A stretch of DNA of 64,000 nt, from the NCBI RefSeq assembly GCF_900590755.1, contig NZ_UUOC01000029.1, positions 90,283-154,282 of the forward strand, written 5' to 3'. Made by a program: the position numbers and the translations under genes. The stretch is from Pseudomonas viridiflava (GTDB lineage Bacteria; Pseudomonadota; Gammaproteobacteria; Pseudomonadales; Pseudomonadaceae). The notes under the pieces were generated by a model. The model saw only the letters and a program-made list of their open reading frames with translations, was not told where the DNA came from and searched no databases. Position 1 is the first letter of the stretch. Each line of letters begins with the position of its first letter. Shown piece by piece: positions 18,169 through 27,551 of the stretch.

Positions 18169-18242
18169 TGTAGGAGCTGCCGAAGGCTGCGAAGGCGGTA
18201 TTTCTGGCACACCGCGTTTCGCAGCCTTCGGCAGCTCCTACA
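18169..18242. repeat. REP-like doublet (TGTAGGAGCTGCCGAAGGC type)
   Basis: Facing arms TGTAGGAGCTGCCGAAGGCT and the complement surround a short loop region. It lies between the convergent-side end of xthA and the start of the binding/OmpA gene. Confidence 0.8.
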
Positions 18243-18264
18243 GTTGCAGGTTTGACGGACTAGC

Positions 18265-19077
18265 TCAGCCCAACTCAAGCCAGATCGGTGCATGGTCGGA
18301 CGGCTTTTCCATCCCGCGCAGATCGTAATCCACGCCAGCTGCCTTGATCCGTGGTTGCAGGCCGTGGGACGCCATGATCAGGTCGATACGCAGGCCGCGC
18401 TTGGGTTGGTCTTCAAAGCCCCGGCTGCGGTAGTCGAACCAGCTGAACTGATCGATCACTTCCGGATATAGATGACGGAAGCTGTCCACCAGACCCCAAT
18501 TCTTCAGACGGGCCATCCATTCGCGTTCTTCCGGCAGGAAGCTGCACTTGCCGGTTTTCAGCCAGCGCTTGGCATTGTCAGGGCCGATGCCGATGTCGCT
18601 GTCTTCCGGGGAGATGTTCACGTCACCCATGACAATCAACGGCTGGTCGTTACTGAAGCGGGTTTCCAGCAACTCCTGCAGGTCGTTGTAGAAGCGCTGC
18701 TTGGCAGGGAATTTGGTGGGGTGGTCACGGCTTTCGCCTTGGGGGAAATAGCCGTTCATGATGGTCACTGGCAGGCCGTTGTCATCGGCGAAGGTCCCCC
18801 AGATGAAACGTTTTTGGGCTTCCTCATCGTCTTTGTCGAAGCCTTTGTGCAGCGCCAACGGCATTTTGCGCGACAGCAGGGCAACGCCGTAATGGCCTTT
18901 TTGCCCGTGGAAATGCACGTGATAACCCAACGCTTCAACCTCAGCCTGGGGGAACTGCTCGTCCGAGACCTTGGTTTCTTGCAGGCCGATGACGTCTGGC
19001 TGGTGTTTTTCGATCAGCGCCGCCAGCTGGTGAGGTCGGGCACGCAGACCATTGATGTTGAACGAAACGATTTTCAT
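18265..19077 (-). CDS. xthA: Exodeoxyribonuclease III
   Basis: A 270-residue AP endonuclease / 3-prime exonuclease of the EEP fold. Motifs in order: [28 protein letters not shown] (metal-binding Glu), [13 protein letters not shown] (catalytic Asp-x-Asn), and C-terminal [11 protein letters not shown] and [11 protein letters not shown] (catalytic His). Length and order match XthA. AGGA precedes the ATG. It is probably monocistronic, between a REP doublet and the divergent GNAT gene. Confidence 0.93.
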   Translation of the reverse strand: MKIVSFNINGLRARPHQLAALIEKHQPDVIGLQETKVSDEQFPQAEVEALGYHVHFHGQKGHYGVALLSRKMPLALHKGFDKDDEEAQKRFIWGTFADDNGLPVTIMNGYFPQGESRDHPTKFPAKQRFYNDLQELLETRFSNDQPLIVMGDVNISPEDSDIGIGPDNAKRWLKTGKCSFLPEEREWMARLKNWGLVDSFRHLYPEVIDQFSWFDYRSRGFEDQPKRGLRIDLIMASHGLQPRIKAAGVDYDLRGMEKPSDHAPIWLELG

Positions 19078-19271
19078 GGGGCGGCAGTCCTGAGCAAAGC
19101 AAAAAAGCGATGCTAGCCGACCTCTCGCTTCATCACCAGCCTGAGGCTTGAATGTCTGCGGTCATCTGAATGACAGTCCTGTTGGAACTGTGGCCGCAGG
19201 CCATGACTCGAAGCAGGTATATCACCGGAACGCAGCCGTCCGAGCCGCGTCGTCTATGCGAGGTTATTTCC

Positions 19272-19922
19272 ATGTCTGAATCGTCTGCCACTGTGGCGCA
19301 GGTGCGCCAGCTCGACAGCGGTTACTCCAGGGAAACCCGCTCGCTGCTTTACCACGCTTATCGTCATGAACCGAGTTTTGCCTATCTGTTCAACTCCCAG
19401 CGCGCAGGGTTCGACCAGCGCGTTCGGGCCACCGTCCGTGAGTTGGTCAAGCAGCATTACCTTCAGGACCTGCCCGCCATTGGCCTGTTCATTGAAGACC
19501 GGTTGGTGGGCGTGGCGCTGATTGCTCCGCCGCAAAGGCGACTGGGGATCACTGAGAGTTGGGCCTGGCGTCTGCGCATGGTTTTGAGCACGGGCTTCAA
19601 CTGCACCCGGCGTTATCTGGAGTACTACAATTCAGTGCTTGCGTGCCTGCCTTCGGAGGCGGTGCATGTGCTGCCGCTGGTAGGTATACATCCGGAGTTT
19701 CAGGGCAAGCACTTGGGCGAACAACTGCTGCAAGCGGTCCACAACTGGTGCGCAGAGGATGAAAACTCACAGGGAATCGTCGTCGACACAGGCAATCCAC
19801 ATTACCTGGAGTTCTATAAACGACAGGGTTACGAGGAAATCGGCGAAGTTGCTGTAGGACCGATCCGAGAGCACGTGTTTTTCCACGCGAATCCGCGGGT
19901 TTCACAGCAGGTCATGGCGTAA
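19272..19922 (+). CDS. GNAT family N-acetyltransferase
   Basis: A 216-residue acetyltransferase. The acetyl-CoA loop is PLVGIHPEFQGKHLGEQLLQ (Q-G-K-H-x-G, with His where most members have Gly) and the C-terminal strand motif is NPHYLEFYKRQGYEEIGE. The ATG at 19272 has GAGG upstream; a frame extending to 19170 adds 34 residues without a good site. The substrate is unknown. It is followed by tamA on the same strand, 66 bases away. Confidence 0.83.
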   Translation: MSESSATVAQVRQLDSGYSRETRSLLYHAYRHEPSFAYLFNSQRAGFDQRVRATVRELVKQHYLQDLPAIGLFIEDRLVGVALIAPPQRRLGITESWAWRLRMVLSTGFNCTRRYLEYYNSVLACLPSEAVHVLPLVGIHPEFQGKHLGEQLLQAVHNWCAEDENSQGIVVDTGNPHYLEFYKRQGYEEIGEVAVGPIREHVFFHANPRVSQQVMA

Positions 19923-19988
19923 GGATATGAAAATCATGCGTTTTAGCGTGTTTTAGTGGCAGCGGCACCTCGTGTTAGCATTCGCGCC

Positions 19989-21722
19989 ATGAAGTTTTTC
20001 GCAATGTTTACCAGTGGTCTGATCCTCAGTGTTACAAGCGTCGCGGCGTTGGCCGAGGCGCAGTTGGACGTCAGGATTACGCCTGCAAATTCCGAGCTCA
20101 AAGCCAATATTGAAGGCTATGTGGGCAGCCCCGGCGAGCGCGATGCTCAAAGCCTTAAACATTTCAGCATCGGTGCCGAAGAGCAGGCTCGTCGCGCCGC
20201 CCAGGCATTGGGTTATTACCAGGCCACCATCAGCAGCGAAGTGCAGACGGGCCGCGACAGCCAGCCGCAACTGGTGATCAAAATCCAGCCTGGCGAACCC
20301 ATCCGGCTGCGTAACGTGACAGTGCGCATCGAAGGCGAAGCGTCGTCGATGAAAGCATTCCGGGTGCCCAGCAGTCAGGCGCTGAAAAGTGGTGCGGTGC
20401 TCAATCACGGCCATTACGAAGACGCCAAGCGGCTCATACAGAATCAGGCGTCGCGATACGGTTTTTTCTCCGGGCGTTTCACTCAGCAACGTCTTTCGGT
20501 AGACCCCGCCGCTGGCGTGGCAGATATCGATCTGGTGTATGACAGCGGTCCGCGCTACACCTTAGGCAAGGTCAGTTTCAGTGGCGACGCGCCATTCGAT
20601 GACGATCTGCTGCGGCGCATGGTGCCCTTCAAGGAAAACACCCCCTACGACTCCGAGCTGATTGCCGAGCTGAATCAGGCCATGCAAACCAGCGGCTACT
20701 TCGAAGGCGTTCGTGTAGATGCTGCACCGACTGCCGCTGTGAATCGGGAGATTCCGGTGGTTGTCCAGCTCGATACCCGCAAGCCGCGCACGATGGGGCT
20801 GGGACTTGGTTACTCCACAGACGTGGGCCCGCGTGGCAAGGCCAACTGGACCCGGCACTGGGCCAATCCCCAGGGCCATAGTTATGGCCTTGAAAGCGAG
20901 CTGTCGGCACCACGGCAGAACGTCGGCCTCTGGTATGACGTCCCGCTGGACCCGCCGCTGACTGACAAGCTGCGCTTCGCCGGTGGTTACCAATATGAGG
21001 AGATCGCCGGGACCGACACCCTGAGCAAGCTGCTCACCCTCGGCCCTGAATGGCACAGCAAACTGCCCAGCGGCTGGGAGCGGGTCATTTCCCTTAAATG
21101 GCAGCGTGAGGAATACCGCTTAGGGGACGACTCCGGGCTGAGCACCTTGTTGATGCCGGGCATCAGTTATTCCTATTTGCGCAGCGATAACCGCATCGAT
21201 CCGCACAACGGCTATCGGCTGCAATTCGATGCTCAAGTCGCGAAAGAAGGCTTGATGTCCGACTCGAACTTGCTGCGCGGCACGGTTCTGCTCAAAGGCC
21301 TGACCACCCTGTGGGATAACCACCGGTTTCTCGCCCGTGTGCAGGCGGGCGGCAACGCCACCAACGGCTACAAGTCCATACCGCCGTCGCTGCGCTTTTT
21401 CGCCGGTGGTGACCAAAGCGTGCGGGGTTATGACTATCAGACCCTGTCTCCGGAAAACTCCGATGGTGACCGGATTGGCGGTCGCTACATGCTGGCTGGC
21501 AGTGTCGAGTATCAATATTCCATCGCCGAAAAATGGCGGGTGGCCACGTTTGTAGATCAGGGCAATTCATTCAATAGCCTGGACTTGCCCAGCCTTAAAA
21601 CCGGGGTCGGTATCGGCGTGCGCTGGGTTTCGCCGGTCGGTCCGCTGCGGCTGGATCTGGCCCACGCCCTGGACGATGACGGCGGCATAAGGCTGCACTT
21701 TTCCATGGGGCCTGAGCTGTGA
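19989..21722 (+). CDS. tamA: Translocation and assembly module outer-membrane protein TamA
   Basis: A 577-residue Omp85-family protein. A signal peptide (about 1-24, AALAEAQ) leads to three POTRA domains (about 25-260), then a 16-strand barrel whose conserved loop-6 region appears as FAGGDQSVRGYDYQTLSP near residue 475. With TamB it assembles autotransporters and other barrel proteins and is linked to outer-membrane lipid transport. The ATG at 19989 begins a proper signal peptide, unlike a GTG 33 bases earlier. The stop codon overlaps the GTG of tamB. Confidence 0.93.
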   Translation: MKFFAMFTSGLILSVTSVAALAEAQLDVRITPANSELKANIEGYVGSPGERDAQSLKHFSIGAEEQARRAAQALGYYQATISSEVQTGRDSQPQLVIKIQPGEPIRLRNVTVRIEGEASSMKAFRVPSSQALKSGAVLNHGHYEDAKRLIQNQASRYGFFSGRFTQQRLSVDPAAGVADIDLVYDSGPRYTLGKVSFSGDAPFDDDLLRRMVPFKENTPYDSELIAELNQAMQTSGYFEGVRVDAAPTAAVNREIPVVVQLDTRKPRTMGLGLGYSTDVGPRGKANWTRHWANPQGHSYGLESELSAPRQNVGLWYDVPLDPPLTDKLRFAGGYQYEEIAGTDTLSKLLTLGPEWHSKLPSGWERVISLKWQREEYRLGDDSGLSTLLMPGISYSYLRSDNRIDPHNGYRLQFDAQVAKEGLMSDSNLLRGTVLLKGLTTLWDNHRFLARVQAGGNATNGYKSIPPSLRFFAGGDQSVRGYDYQTLSPENSDGDRIGGRYMLAGSVEYQYSIAEKWRVATFVDQGNSFNSLDLPSLKTGVGIGVRWVSPVGPLRLDLAHALDDDGGIRLHFSMGPEL

Positions 21723-24700
21723 GCACTCTGAACTGGCCCCGCGGGCTGAAAATCTTTGGACTGAGCCTGCTGGTGGTCATCGTATTGCTGCTGGGTAGTA
21801 TCTGGCTGGTGCTGGGTACCGAGGCGGGCAGTCGCTGGGCATTGGCGCGGGTGCCGGGCTTGCAGGTAGAAAATTTCAACGGCCGACTGGGTGGCTTGTG
21901 GAGCGCTGATCGGCTGATATGGCAGCAAGACGCGACCCGTGTCGAACTGGACGCCTCGGAACTGGATTGGTCGCCGGCTTGCCTGCTGAAAATGATCCTG
22001 TGCATCGACCGTTTGCATGCCGCTCAGGTTCGCCTGCAACTGGCGCCAAGCGCGCAGGCAACCGACAGCGGGCCGATCACGCTGCCCGATCTCAAGTTGC
22101 CTCTGGGGATCCAGTTGGGTGAAGTGAATATCGGTAGCTTGCAATTGGACGGCGCAGAACAGTTTCGCGATTTGCAACTGGCTGCCCACTGGACTGCGCA
22201 AGGGTTACAGCTCGATAGCGTGCATGTGCAACGTGATGATCTGGTTCTTGATCTGGCGGGTTTGCTTCAGCCTTCGGGCAACTGGCCGCTCAAAGCCACC
22301 GGGTTATTGAAGTTGCCCGAGCAGGACGGCAAGGCCTGGGCACTCAATCTGGATATACAGGGTGAGCTTCTAAAGACTCTTCAACTTGAAGGCATCAGCA
22401 ATGGTTACCTGCAAGGTCAGCTCAGGGGTGAACTGCAACCGCTGGCAGACAATCTTCCTGCACAGCTGCGAATCACTGCCGAGGCGTTCAAGGCCAGCGC
22501 CGCGTTGCCCGATACGCTGCAACTCGATCAACTGGTGATTGATGCCAAGGGCGACCTGAAAACCGGTTACGTGTTGCAGGGTTCAGCCAGCCTGCCTGCA
22601 GAGCAGGGGCCGGTTGCTCTTGCGCTCAATGGCAAGGTCGATGCAAAAGGCGCGACGGTTCAGGCATTGGATCTGAGTGCCAGCCCGCAGCAGCGCCTCA
22701 ATCTCAACGGCTCTTTGAACTGGGAGCAGGGCCTGCGCGCCGAAGCAAAACTCGACTGGCTGGACTTCCCCTGGCATCGGCTATACCCGGCCATTGCCGA
22801 GCCGCAGGTGGCGTTGCGCAAATTCAACGCAGAAGTGTCCTACACCGATGGCAAATACCTGGGCAACTTCAACGCCAATCTTGATGGTCCCGCGGGGGCA
22901 TTCAGCCTGACCAGCCCGTTCAGTGGCGACCTGACGCAAGTATTTCTGCCGCAACTGGACATGGTCGCCGGTCAAGGCAAGGCCACCGGGCATCTGAACC
23001 TGCAATTCGCCGACGGCATCGCCTGGGACACAGCGCTGGATCTGTGTGCCATCGATCCCGCCTACTGGGTGGCGCAAATGCCTGGCACCCTGGCGGGGCC
23101 TCTACGTAGCAAGGGTCAGTTCAAAGACGAGCAACTGAGCCTAAGCGCAGATCTGGATCTGAAAGGGCGGCTGCGCGGCCAGCCCGCCGCCTTGCAGGTA
23201 AAGGCCGATGGCACCGGCGAGAAGTGGAATGTTGGCGCGCTGGAAGTTCGCCTGGGAGATAACCGGATCCAAGGTACCGGAAGCCTGCAACAGCGCTTGC
23301 TCGGCCAGTTGGACATTAATCTGCCGCGCCTTGGTCAGCTCTGGCCGGGGCTGCAAGGTCAGGTCAAAGGGCGTCTCGATGTCGCCGGCACCTTGCAAGC
23401 GCCGCAGGGCACTCTGGGTTTGCAGGGCTCGCAACTGGCCTTTCAGGATAACCGCCTGCAAAGCCTGAACCTCACCGCCAAACTCGACAGCGCGCAACGC
23501 GCCGACATTGACGTCAAAGGCAGCGGTATACAAGTGGGTGACAAGCAGTTGGGCACCTTGGTGGTCGATGCGCAGGGCGACATCAAGCGTCAGCAACTGA
23601 AGCTCGACCTGCAAGGCCCTTTGCTCAAGCTGGCTTTGGCGGTGGACGGTAATCTGGACAAAGGCAATTGGCGTGGCCGTCTGACCAGCGGCCGTGTGCA
23701 GACCGGCGGGCAGGGCTGGCAATTGCAGCAAGCTGCCAAGCTTGAGCGCCTGGCGGATGGGAAGCTGAATTTTGGTGCCCATTGCTGGGTTTCCGGACCT
23801 TCCAGCCTTTGCGGTGAGGATCAACGCCTGATGCCTGAGCCGCGTCTGCGATATCACTTGAAGAATTTCCCGCTGGACAGCCTCGCCCAATGGCTGCCGA
23901 AGGACTTCGCCTGGAAGGGAGCGCTCAATGCCGACGTACAGCTTGACGTTCCCGCCGCCGGGCCGAACGGGCAAATCACGGTGAACGCCAACGGCGGCAC
24001 CTTGAGGATCAGGGAAAATAATCAGTGGCTGGATTTCCCCTATGAAACCCTGGTACTCAACAGCAAGTTGACGCCCAAACTCATCGATAGTCGGCTGGAC
24101 TTTAGAGGTGACAAGCTCGGCACATTGCAGGTCGCGGCGCAGATCGATCCGCTGGCAAAGAACAAGACGCTGAATGGCAGCTTCAGCCTCAGCGGGCTGG
24201 ATCTGTCCATCGCCCGGCCTTTCGTACCCATGGTGCAAAAGCTCAATGGCAAGTTGAATGGCAGCGGGCGCTTGTCGGGCGACCTGTTGGCACCTCAGGT
24301 GAATGGCAGCGTGGTCCTCAGTGGCGGCGAAGTCTCCGGTCCGGAGTTGCCCATGAATCTGCAGGACTTGCAGGTTCAGGCCTTGATCGCGGGTGAAAAC
24401 GTTACCCTCGACGGCAACTGGCGCAGCGGTCAAGCCGGGCAGGGCACCTTGGGCGGCCAGATTGGCTGGGGGCAGGCGCTGGTGGTCGACCTGAACGTCA
24501 AGGGCTCGCATCTGCCCATTACGGTAGAACCTTATGCCACCCTTGAAGCGGCCCCGGACCTGAAGATTTCCATGAAAGACGGGCGTCTCGCTATTTCAGG
24601 CGATGTATCTATCCCCAAAGGTGACATCACCATCAGGCAATTACCGGCCTCGACCGTCAAGTTGTCGGGGGACACGGTTATCGTCGGCCAACAGACGGAA

Positions 24701-25408
24701 GAGGGTGCGCCACCGTTGGCAATGGCCATGGATATCAATGTGCAGGTGGGCCAGGAAAAGCTCAGCTTTACCGGTTTCGGGCTGACGGCTGATCTGGCCG
24801 GGCGGGTTCACATTGGCGACAACATGGACACGCGCGGCGAACTGAATCTGAATAACGGCCGTTATCGCGCCTACGGCCAGCGTCTGACCATTCGCAAAGC
24901 GCGGATTCTGTTTGCCGGGCCGGTGGATCAGCCTTACCTAGATGTGGAAGCGATTCGCCAGACTGACGATGTAGTCGCCGGTATTCGCTTGTCCGGCAGT
25001 GCCGAGCAGCCGACCACCACCGTATTCTCGGAACCGGCCATGAGTCAGGAGCAGGCGCTATCGTATCTGGTCCTGGGACGGCCGCTGAATAACACCGGCG
25101 AAGACAGCAACATGATGGCCCAAGCCGCGCTGGCACTGGGCCTGGCGGGCAGTGAATCCACCACCGGCGAGCTCGCCCGCAACCTCGGCATCAAGGACTT
25201 TGAGCTGGACACCGCCGGTTCCGGCGACAAGACCAATGTGGTCGCCAGCGGCAAAATCACCGAAAAACTGAGCCTGCGCTATGGCGTCGGGGTGTTTGAA
25301 CCGGCCAGTACCATCGCCTTGCGTTACATGTTGAGCAAGAAGGTCTATCTGGAGGCGGCCAGTGGTCTGGCCAGTTCGCTGGATATTTTCTATAAGCGGG
25401 ATTTTTGA
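21719..25408 (+). CDS. tamB: Translocation and assembly module inner-membrane protein TamB
   Basis: A 1229-residue AsmA-like protein that spans the periplasm as a long beta groove. An N-terminal transmembrane helix lies near residues 10-30 (GLSLLVVIVLLLGSIWLVL). Repetitive beta-strand segments rich in LQLDGLQ-type patterns follow, and the C-terminal DUF490/TamB domain contains NNGRYRAYGQRLTIRKARIL and ends near SGLASSLDIFYKRDF. The GTG start overlaps the tamA stop (GTGA), indicating translational coupling. The size is typical. Confidence 0.93.
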   Translation: MSTLNWPRGLKIFGLSLLVVIVLLLGSIWLVLGTEAGSRWALARVPGLQVENFNGRLGGLWSADRLIWQQDATRVELDASELDWSPACLLKMILCIDRLHAAQVRLQLAPSAQATDSGPITLPDLKLPLGIQLGEVNIGSLQLDGAEQFRDLQLAAHWTAQGLQLDSVHVQRDDLVLDLAGLLQPSGNWPLKATGLLKLPEQDGKAWALNLDIQGELLKTLQLEGISNGYLQGQLRGELQPLADNLPAQLRITAEAFKASAALPDTLQLDQLVIDAKGDLKTGYVLQGSASLPAEQGPVALALNGKVDAKGATVQALDLSASPQQRLNLNGSLNWEQGLRAEAKLDWLDFPWHRLYPAIAEPQVALRKFNAEVSYTDGKYLGNFNANLDGPAGAFSLTSPFSGDLTQVFLPQLDMVAGQGKATGHLNLQFADGIAWDTALDLCAIDPAYWVAQMPGTLAGPLRSKGQFKDEQLSLSADLDLKGRLRGQPAALQVKADGTGEKWNVGALEVRLGDNRIQGTGSLQQRLLGQLDINLPRLGQLWPGLQGQVKGRLDVAGTLQAPQGTLGLQGSQLAFQDNRLQSLNLTAKLDSAQRADIDVKGSGIQVGDKQLGTLVVDAQGDIKRQQLKLDLQGPLLKLALAVDGNLDKGNWRGRLTSGRVQTGGQGWQLQQAAKLERLADGKLNFGAHCWVSGPSSLCGEDQRLMPEPRLRYHLKNFPLDSLAQWLPKDFAWKGALNADVQLDVPAAGPNGQITVNANGGTLRIRENNQWLDFPYETLVLNSKLTPKLIDSRLDFRGDKLGTLQVAAQIDPLAKNKTLNGSFSLSGLDLSIARPFVPMVQKLNGKLNGSGRLSGDLLAPQVNGSVVLSGGEVSGPELPMNLQDLQVQALIAGENVTLDGNWRSGQAGQGTLGGQIGWGQALVVDLNVKGSHLPITVEPYATLEAAPDLKISMKDGRLAISGDVSIPKGDITIRQLPASTVKLSGDTVIVGQQTEEGAPPLAMAMDINVQVGQEKLSFTGFGLTADLAGRVHIGDNMDTRGELNLNNGRYRAYGQRLTIRKARILFAGPVDQPYLDVEAIRQTDDVVAGIRLSGSAEQPTTTVFSEPAMSQEQALSYLVLGRPLNNTGEDSNMMAQAALALGLAGSESTTGELARNLGIKDFELDTAGSGDKTNVVASGKITEKLSLRYGVGVFEPASTIALRYMLSKKVYLEAASGLASSLDIFYKRDF

Positions 25409-25433
25409 GCTGACCGCAGCACAGGAGGGATCC

Positions 25434-25506
25434 TGTAGGAGCTGCCGAAGGCTGCGAAAGCGATTTGTCATGAATACCAAATTCGCAGCCTGCGGCAGCT
25501 CCTACA
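25434..25506. repeat. REP-like doublet (TGTAGGAGCTGCCGAAGGC type)
   Basis: Arms TGTAGGAGCTGCCG and CGGCAGCTCCTACA, with inner GGCTGCGAA / TTCGCAGCC, lie between tamB and tpx. Confidence 0.8.
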
Positions 25507-25576
25507 GTGGTTCGTTTTGCGCCCGATTCATGGTTAACTTCCCGGTCTCACCCACCCTCGAAAAAGGACTCAGTTC

Positions 25577-26077
25577 ATGGCTCAAGTGACTCGCAGAGGC
25601 AATCCTGTCCAAATCAACGGCGAACTGCCAAAAGTTGGCGCAGCAGCTCCGGCTTTCAAGCTGGTTGGTGGTGATCTGGCTGACGTGACCCTGGCTGACT
25701 TTGCCGGCAAGCGCAAAGTGCTGAACATTTTCCCGAGTGTCGATACGCCAACGTGCGCTACCTCCGTACGTAAATTCAATGCCCAGGCCAATGAGCTGAA
25801 CAATGCAGTGGTCCTGTGCATTTCGGCTGACTTGCCGTTCGCTCAGGCGCGCTTCTGCGGTGCTGAAGGTCTGGAAAACGTGAAAAACCTGTCCACCATG
25901 CGCGGCGCGCAGTTCATGGTCGACTACGGCGTTGCCATTGCCGACGGCCCGATGGTGGGTCTGACAACCCGCGCGGTTGTTGTGCTGGACGAGAACGACA
26001 AGGTCTTGCACAGCGAACTGGTCCCCGAGATCGGCCAAGAGCCGAACTACGACGCGGCGCTGGCTGTTCTGAAGTAA
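25577..26077 (+). CDS. tpx: Thiol peroxidase Tpx (atypical 2-Cys peroxiredoxin)
   Basis: A 166-residue peroxidase that reduces alkyl hydroperoxides using thioredoxin. The peroxidatic cysteine is in [15 protein letters not shown] (about residue 60) and the resolving cysteine is in [10 protein letters not shown] (about residue 94), the Tpx pattern. Start [13 protein letters not shown] is standard for the family. It stands alone between tamB and the mux operon, with its own terminator at 26097. Confidence 0.95.
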   Translation: MAQVTRRGNPVQINGELPKVGAAAPAFKLVGGDLADVTLADFAGKRKVLNIFPSVDTPTCATSVRKFNAQANELNNAVVLCISADLPFAQARFCGAEGLENVKNLSTMRGAQFMVDYGVAIADGPMVGLTTRAVVVLDENDKVLHSELVPEIGQEPNYDAALAVLK

Positions 26078-26096
26078 CACTTCGCAACACTTGGGC

Positions 26097-26127
26097 GGCC
26101 TGAATATATTCAGGCCGTTTTCGTTTA
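26097..26127 (+). terminator. Rho-independent terminator of tpx
   Basis: The palindrome CGGCCTGAATA / TATTCAGGCCG is followed by TTTTCGTTT, 19 bases past the tpx stop codon. Confidence 0.8.
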
Positions 26128-26237
26128 CGCTTCATGTGTTTAACAAAAGTCAGGGCAACGTAAATTGCCGGTAAAGCCGCTTTGCTTGTCACGCATCTGT
26201 GCTTATTGTTCAGCCTTCTGAAGAAGCCCCATCCGCA

Positions 26238-27551
26238 ATGGTTGATTTATTCATGCAATCGTCTGGCCCCCGTAGTTCCCGTCGCTGGCTCATCAGTCTG
26301 CTGATTCTGTTGGTCATCGCCGGTTTGTGCTGGTGGCTGTGGCCGACGTCTGCACCGCAAAAAGAAGGCGCGACGGGCCGCAAAGCGGGCGGTGCAGCTC
26401 ACAGCAGTGTCGCGCGGCCTGGTTTCGGTGGTTCGGTCGTCGCAGTTCCGGTGCGCGTGGCTCCAGCGGTACTGGGTGATTTCCCGATCTATTACAAAGC
26501 GCTTGGCACCGTGACGGCGATGAACACCATCAACGTGCGTAGCCGGGTGGCCGGGGAGTTGGTCAAGATCAACTTCCAGGAAGGGCAGATGGTGAAAGTG
26601 GGCGACCTGCTGGCTGAAATCGATCCGCGCAGCTATCAGATTGCCTTGCAGCAAGCCGAAGGTACCCTGGCCACGAACCAGGCCTTGCTCAAGAATGCTC
26701 AACTGGATGTGCAGCGCTATCGCGGTCTGTACGCCGAAGACAGCATCGCCAAGCAGACGCTGGATACCGCCGAGTCGCTGGTCAATCAATACCAGGGCAC
26801 CATCAAGACCAATCAGGCAGCGGTGGGCGATGCAAAGCTCAATCTTGAATTCACCCGCATCCGTGCACCGATTGCCGGGCGGATCGGCCTCAAGCAGCTG
26901 GACGTTGGCAACCTTGTGGCGGCCAACGACACCACGGCGTTGGTGGTGATTACCCAGACCAAACCGATAACCGTGGCGTTCACCTTGCCGGAGAAGGACT
27001 TGTCCGCAGTGATCACTCGCTACCGCAGTGGCGACAAGTTGCCGGTTGAAGCCTGGGATCGTGGTGATCTGAAACAGCAGGCGGGTGGCGTGCTGGCCAG
27101 CCTGGACAACCAGATTGACGTAGCCACCGGCACCTTGAAATTCAAGGCCCGGTTCGATAACCAGAATGAAGTGCTGTTCCCCAATCAGTTCGTCAATGTG
27201 CATTTGCTTGCCGACACCCTGAAGCAAGCCGTGTTGATACCCACGGCATCAGTGCAGTTTGGCAACAATGGCACCTTCGTTTACGTGATGGACGGCGACA
27301 AGAAGGTCAAGGTTCGCCAGCTCAAGACCGGCGCCAGCAACGAGCAGTCGACGGTGGTCAGTGAAGGGCTGGCAGCGGGTGATCGGGTTGTGCTTGAAGG
27401 CACCGACCGCTTGCGTGACGGCGCTGAAGTTGAAGTGGTCAGCGACAGCAAGGATGTTCCGGCGGGTCCCGGCCAGCAGCTGCAAGGCAAGCCAGGCAAG
27501 AGCACCGATGAATCGGCTTCGGCCGGGAAGGCGGAAAAAGATCGCGCATGA
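26238..27551 (+). CDS. muxA: RND efflux periplasmic adaptor (MuxA/MdtA)
   Basis: A 437-residue membrane-fusion protein. An N-terminal hydrophobic anchor (about 15-32, [19 protein letters not shown]) is followed by the lipoyl half motif [20 protein letters not shown], a helical hairpin, then [18 protein letters not shown] and a beta-barrel domain. It links inner-membrane RND pumps to an outer-membrane channel. The ATG at 26238 gives the usual MVDLF start; a GTG at 26199 would add 13 residues. The stop overlaps the muxB start. The Pseudomonas MuxABC-OpmB system (E. coli MdtABC) uses two different RND proteins. Confidence 0.9.
   Translation: MVDLFMQSSGPRSSRRWLISLLILLVIAGLCWWLWPTSAPQKEGATGRKAGGAAHSSVARPGFGGSVVAVPVRVAPAVLGDFPIYYKALGTVTAMNTINVRSRVAGELVKINFQEGQMVKVGDLLAEIDPRSYQIALQQAEGTLATNQALLKNAQLDVQRYRGLYAEDSIAKQTLDTAESLVNQYQGTIKTNQAAVGDAKLNLEFTRIRAPIAGRIGLKQLDVGNLVAANDTTALVVITQTKPITVAFTLPEKDLSAVITRYRSGDKLPVEAWDRGDLKQQAGGVLASLDNQIDVATGTLKFKARFDNQNEVLFPNQFVNVHLLADTLKQAVLIPTASVQFGNNGTFVYVMDGDKKVKVRQLKTGASNEQSTVVSEGLAAGDRVVLEGTDRLRDGAEVEVVSDSKDVPAGPGQQLQGKPGKSTDESASAGKAEKDRA

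Noticed and set aside
23141..24511. A 456-residue minus-strand frame inside tamB
   Set aside because: Shadow of tamB; no start signal and no domain.
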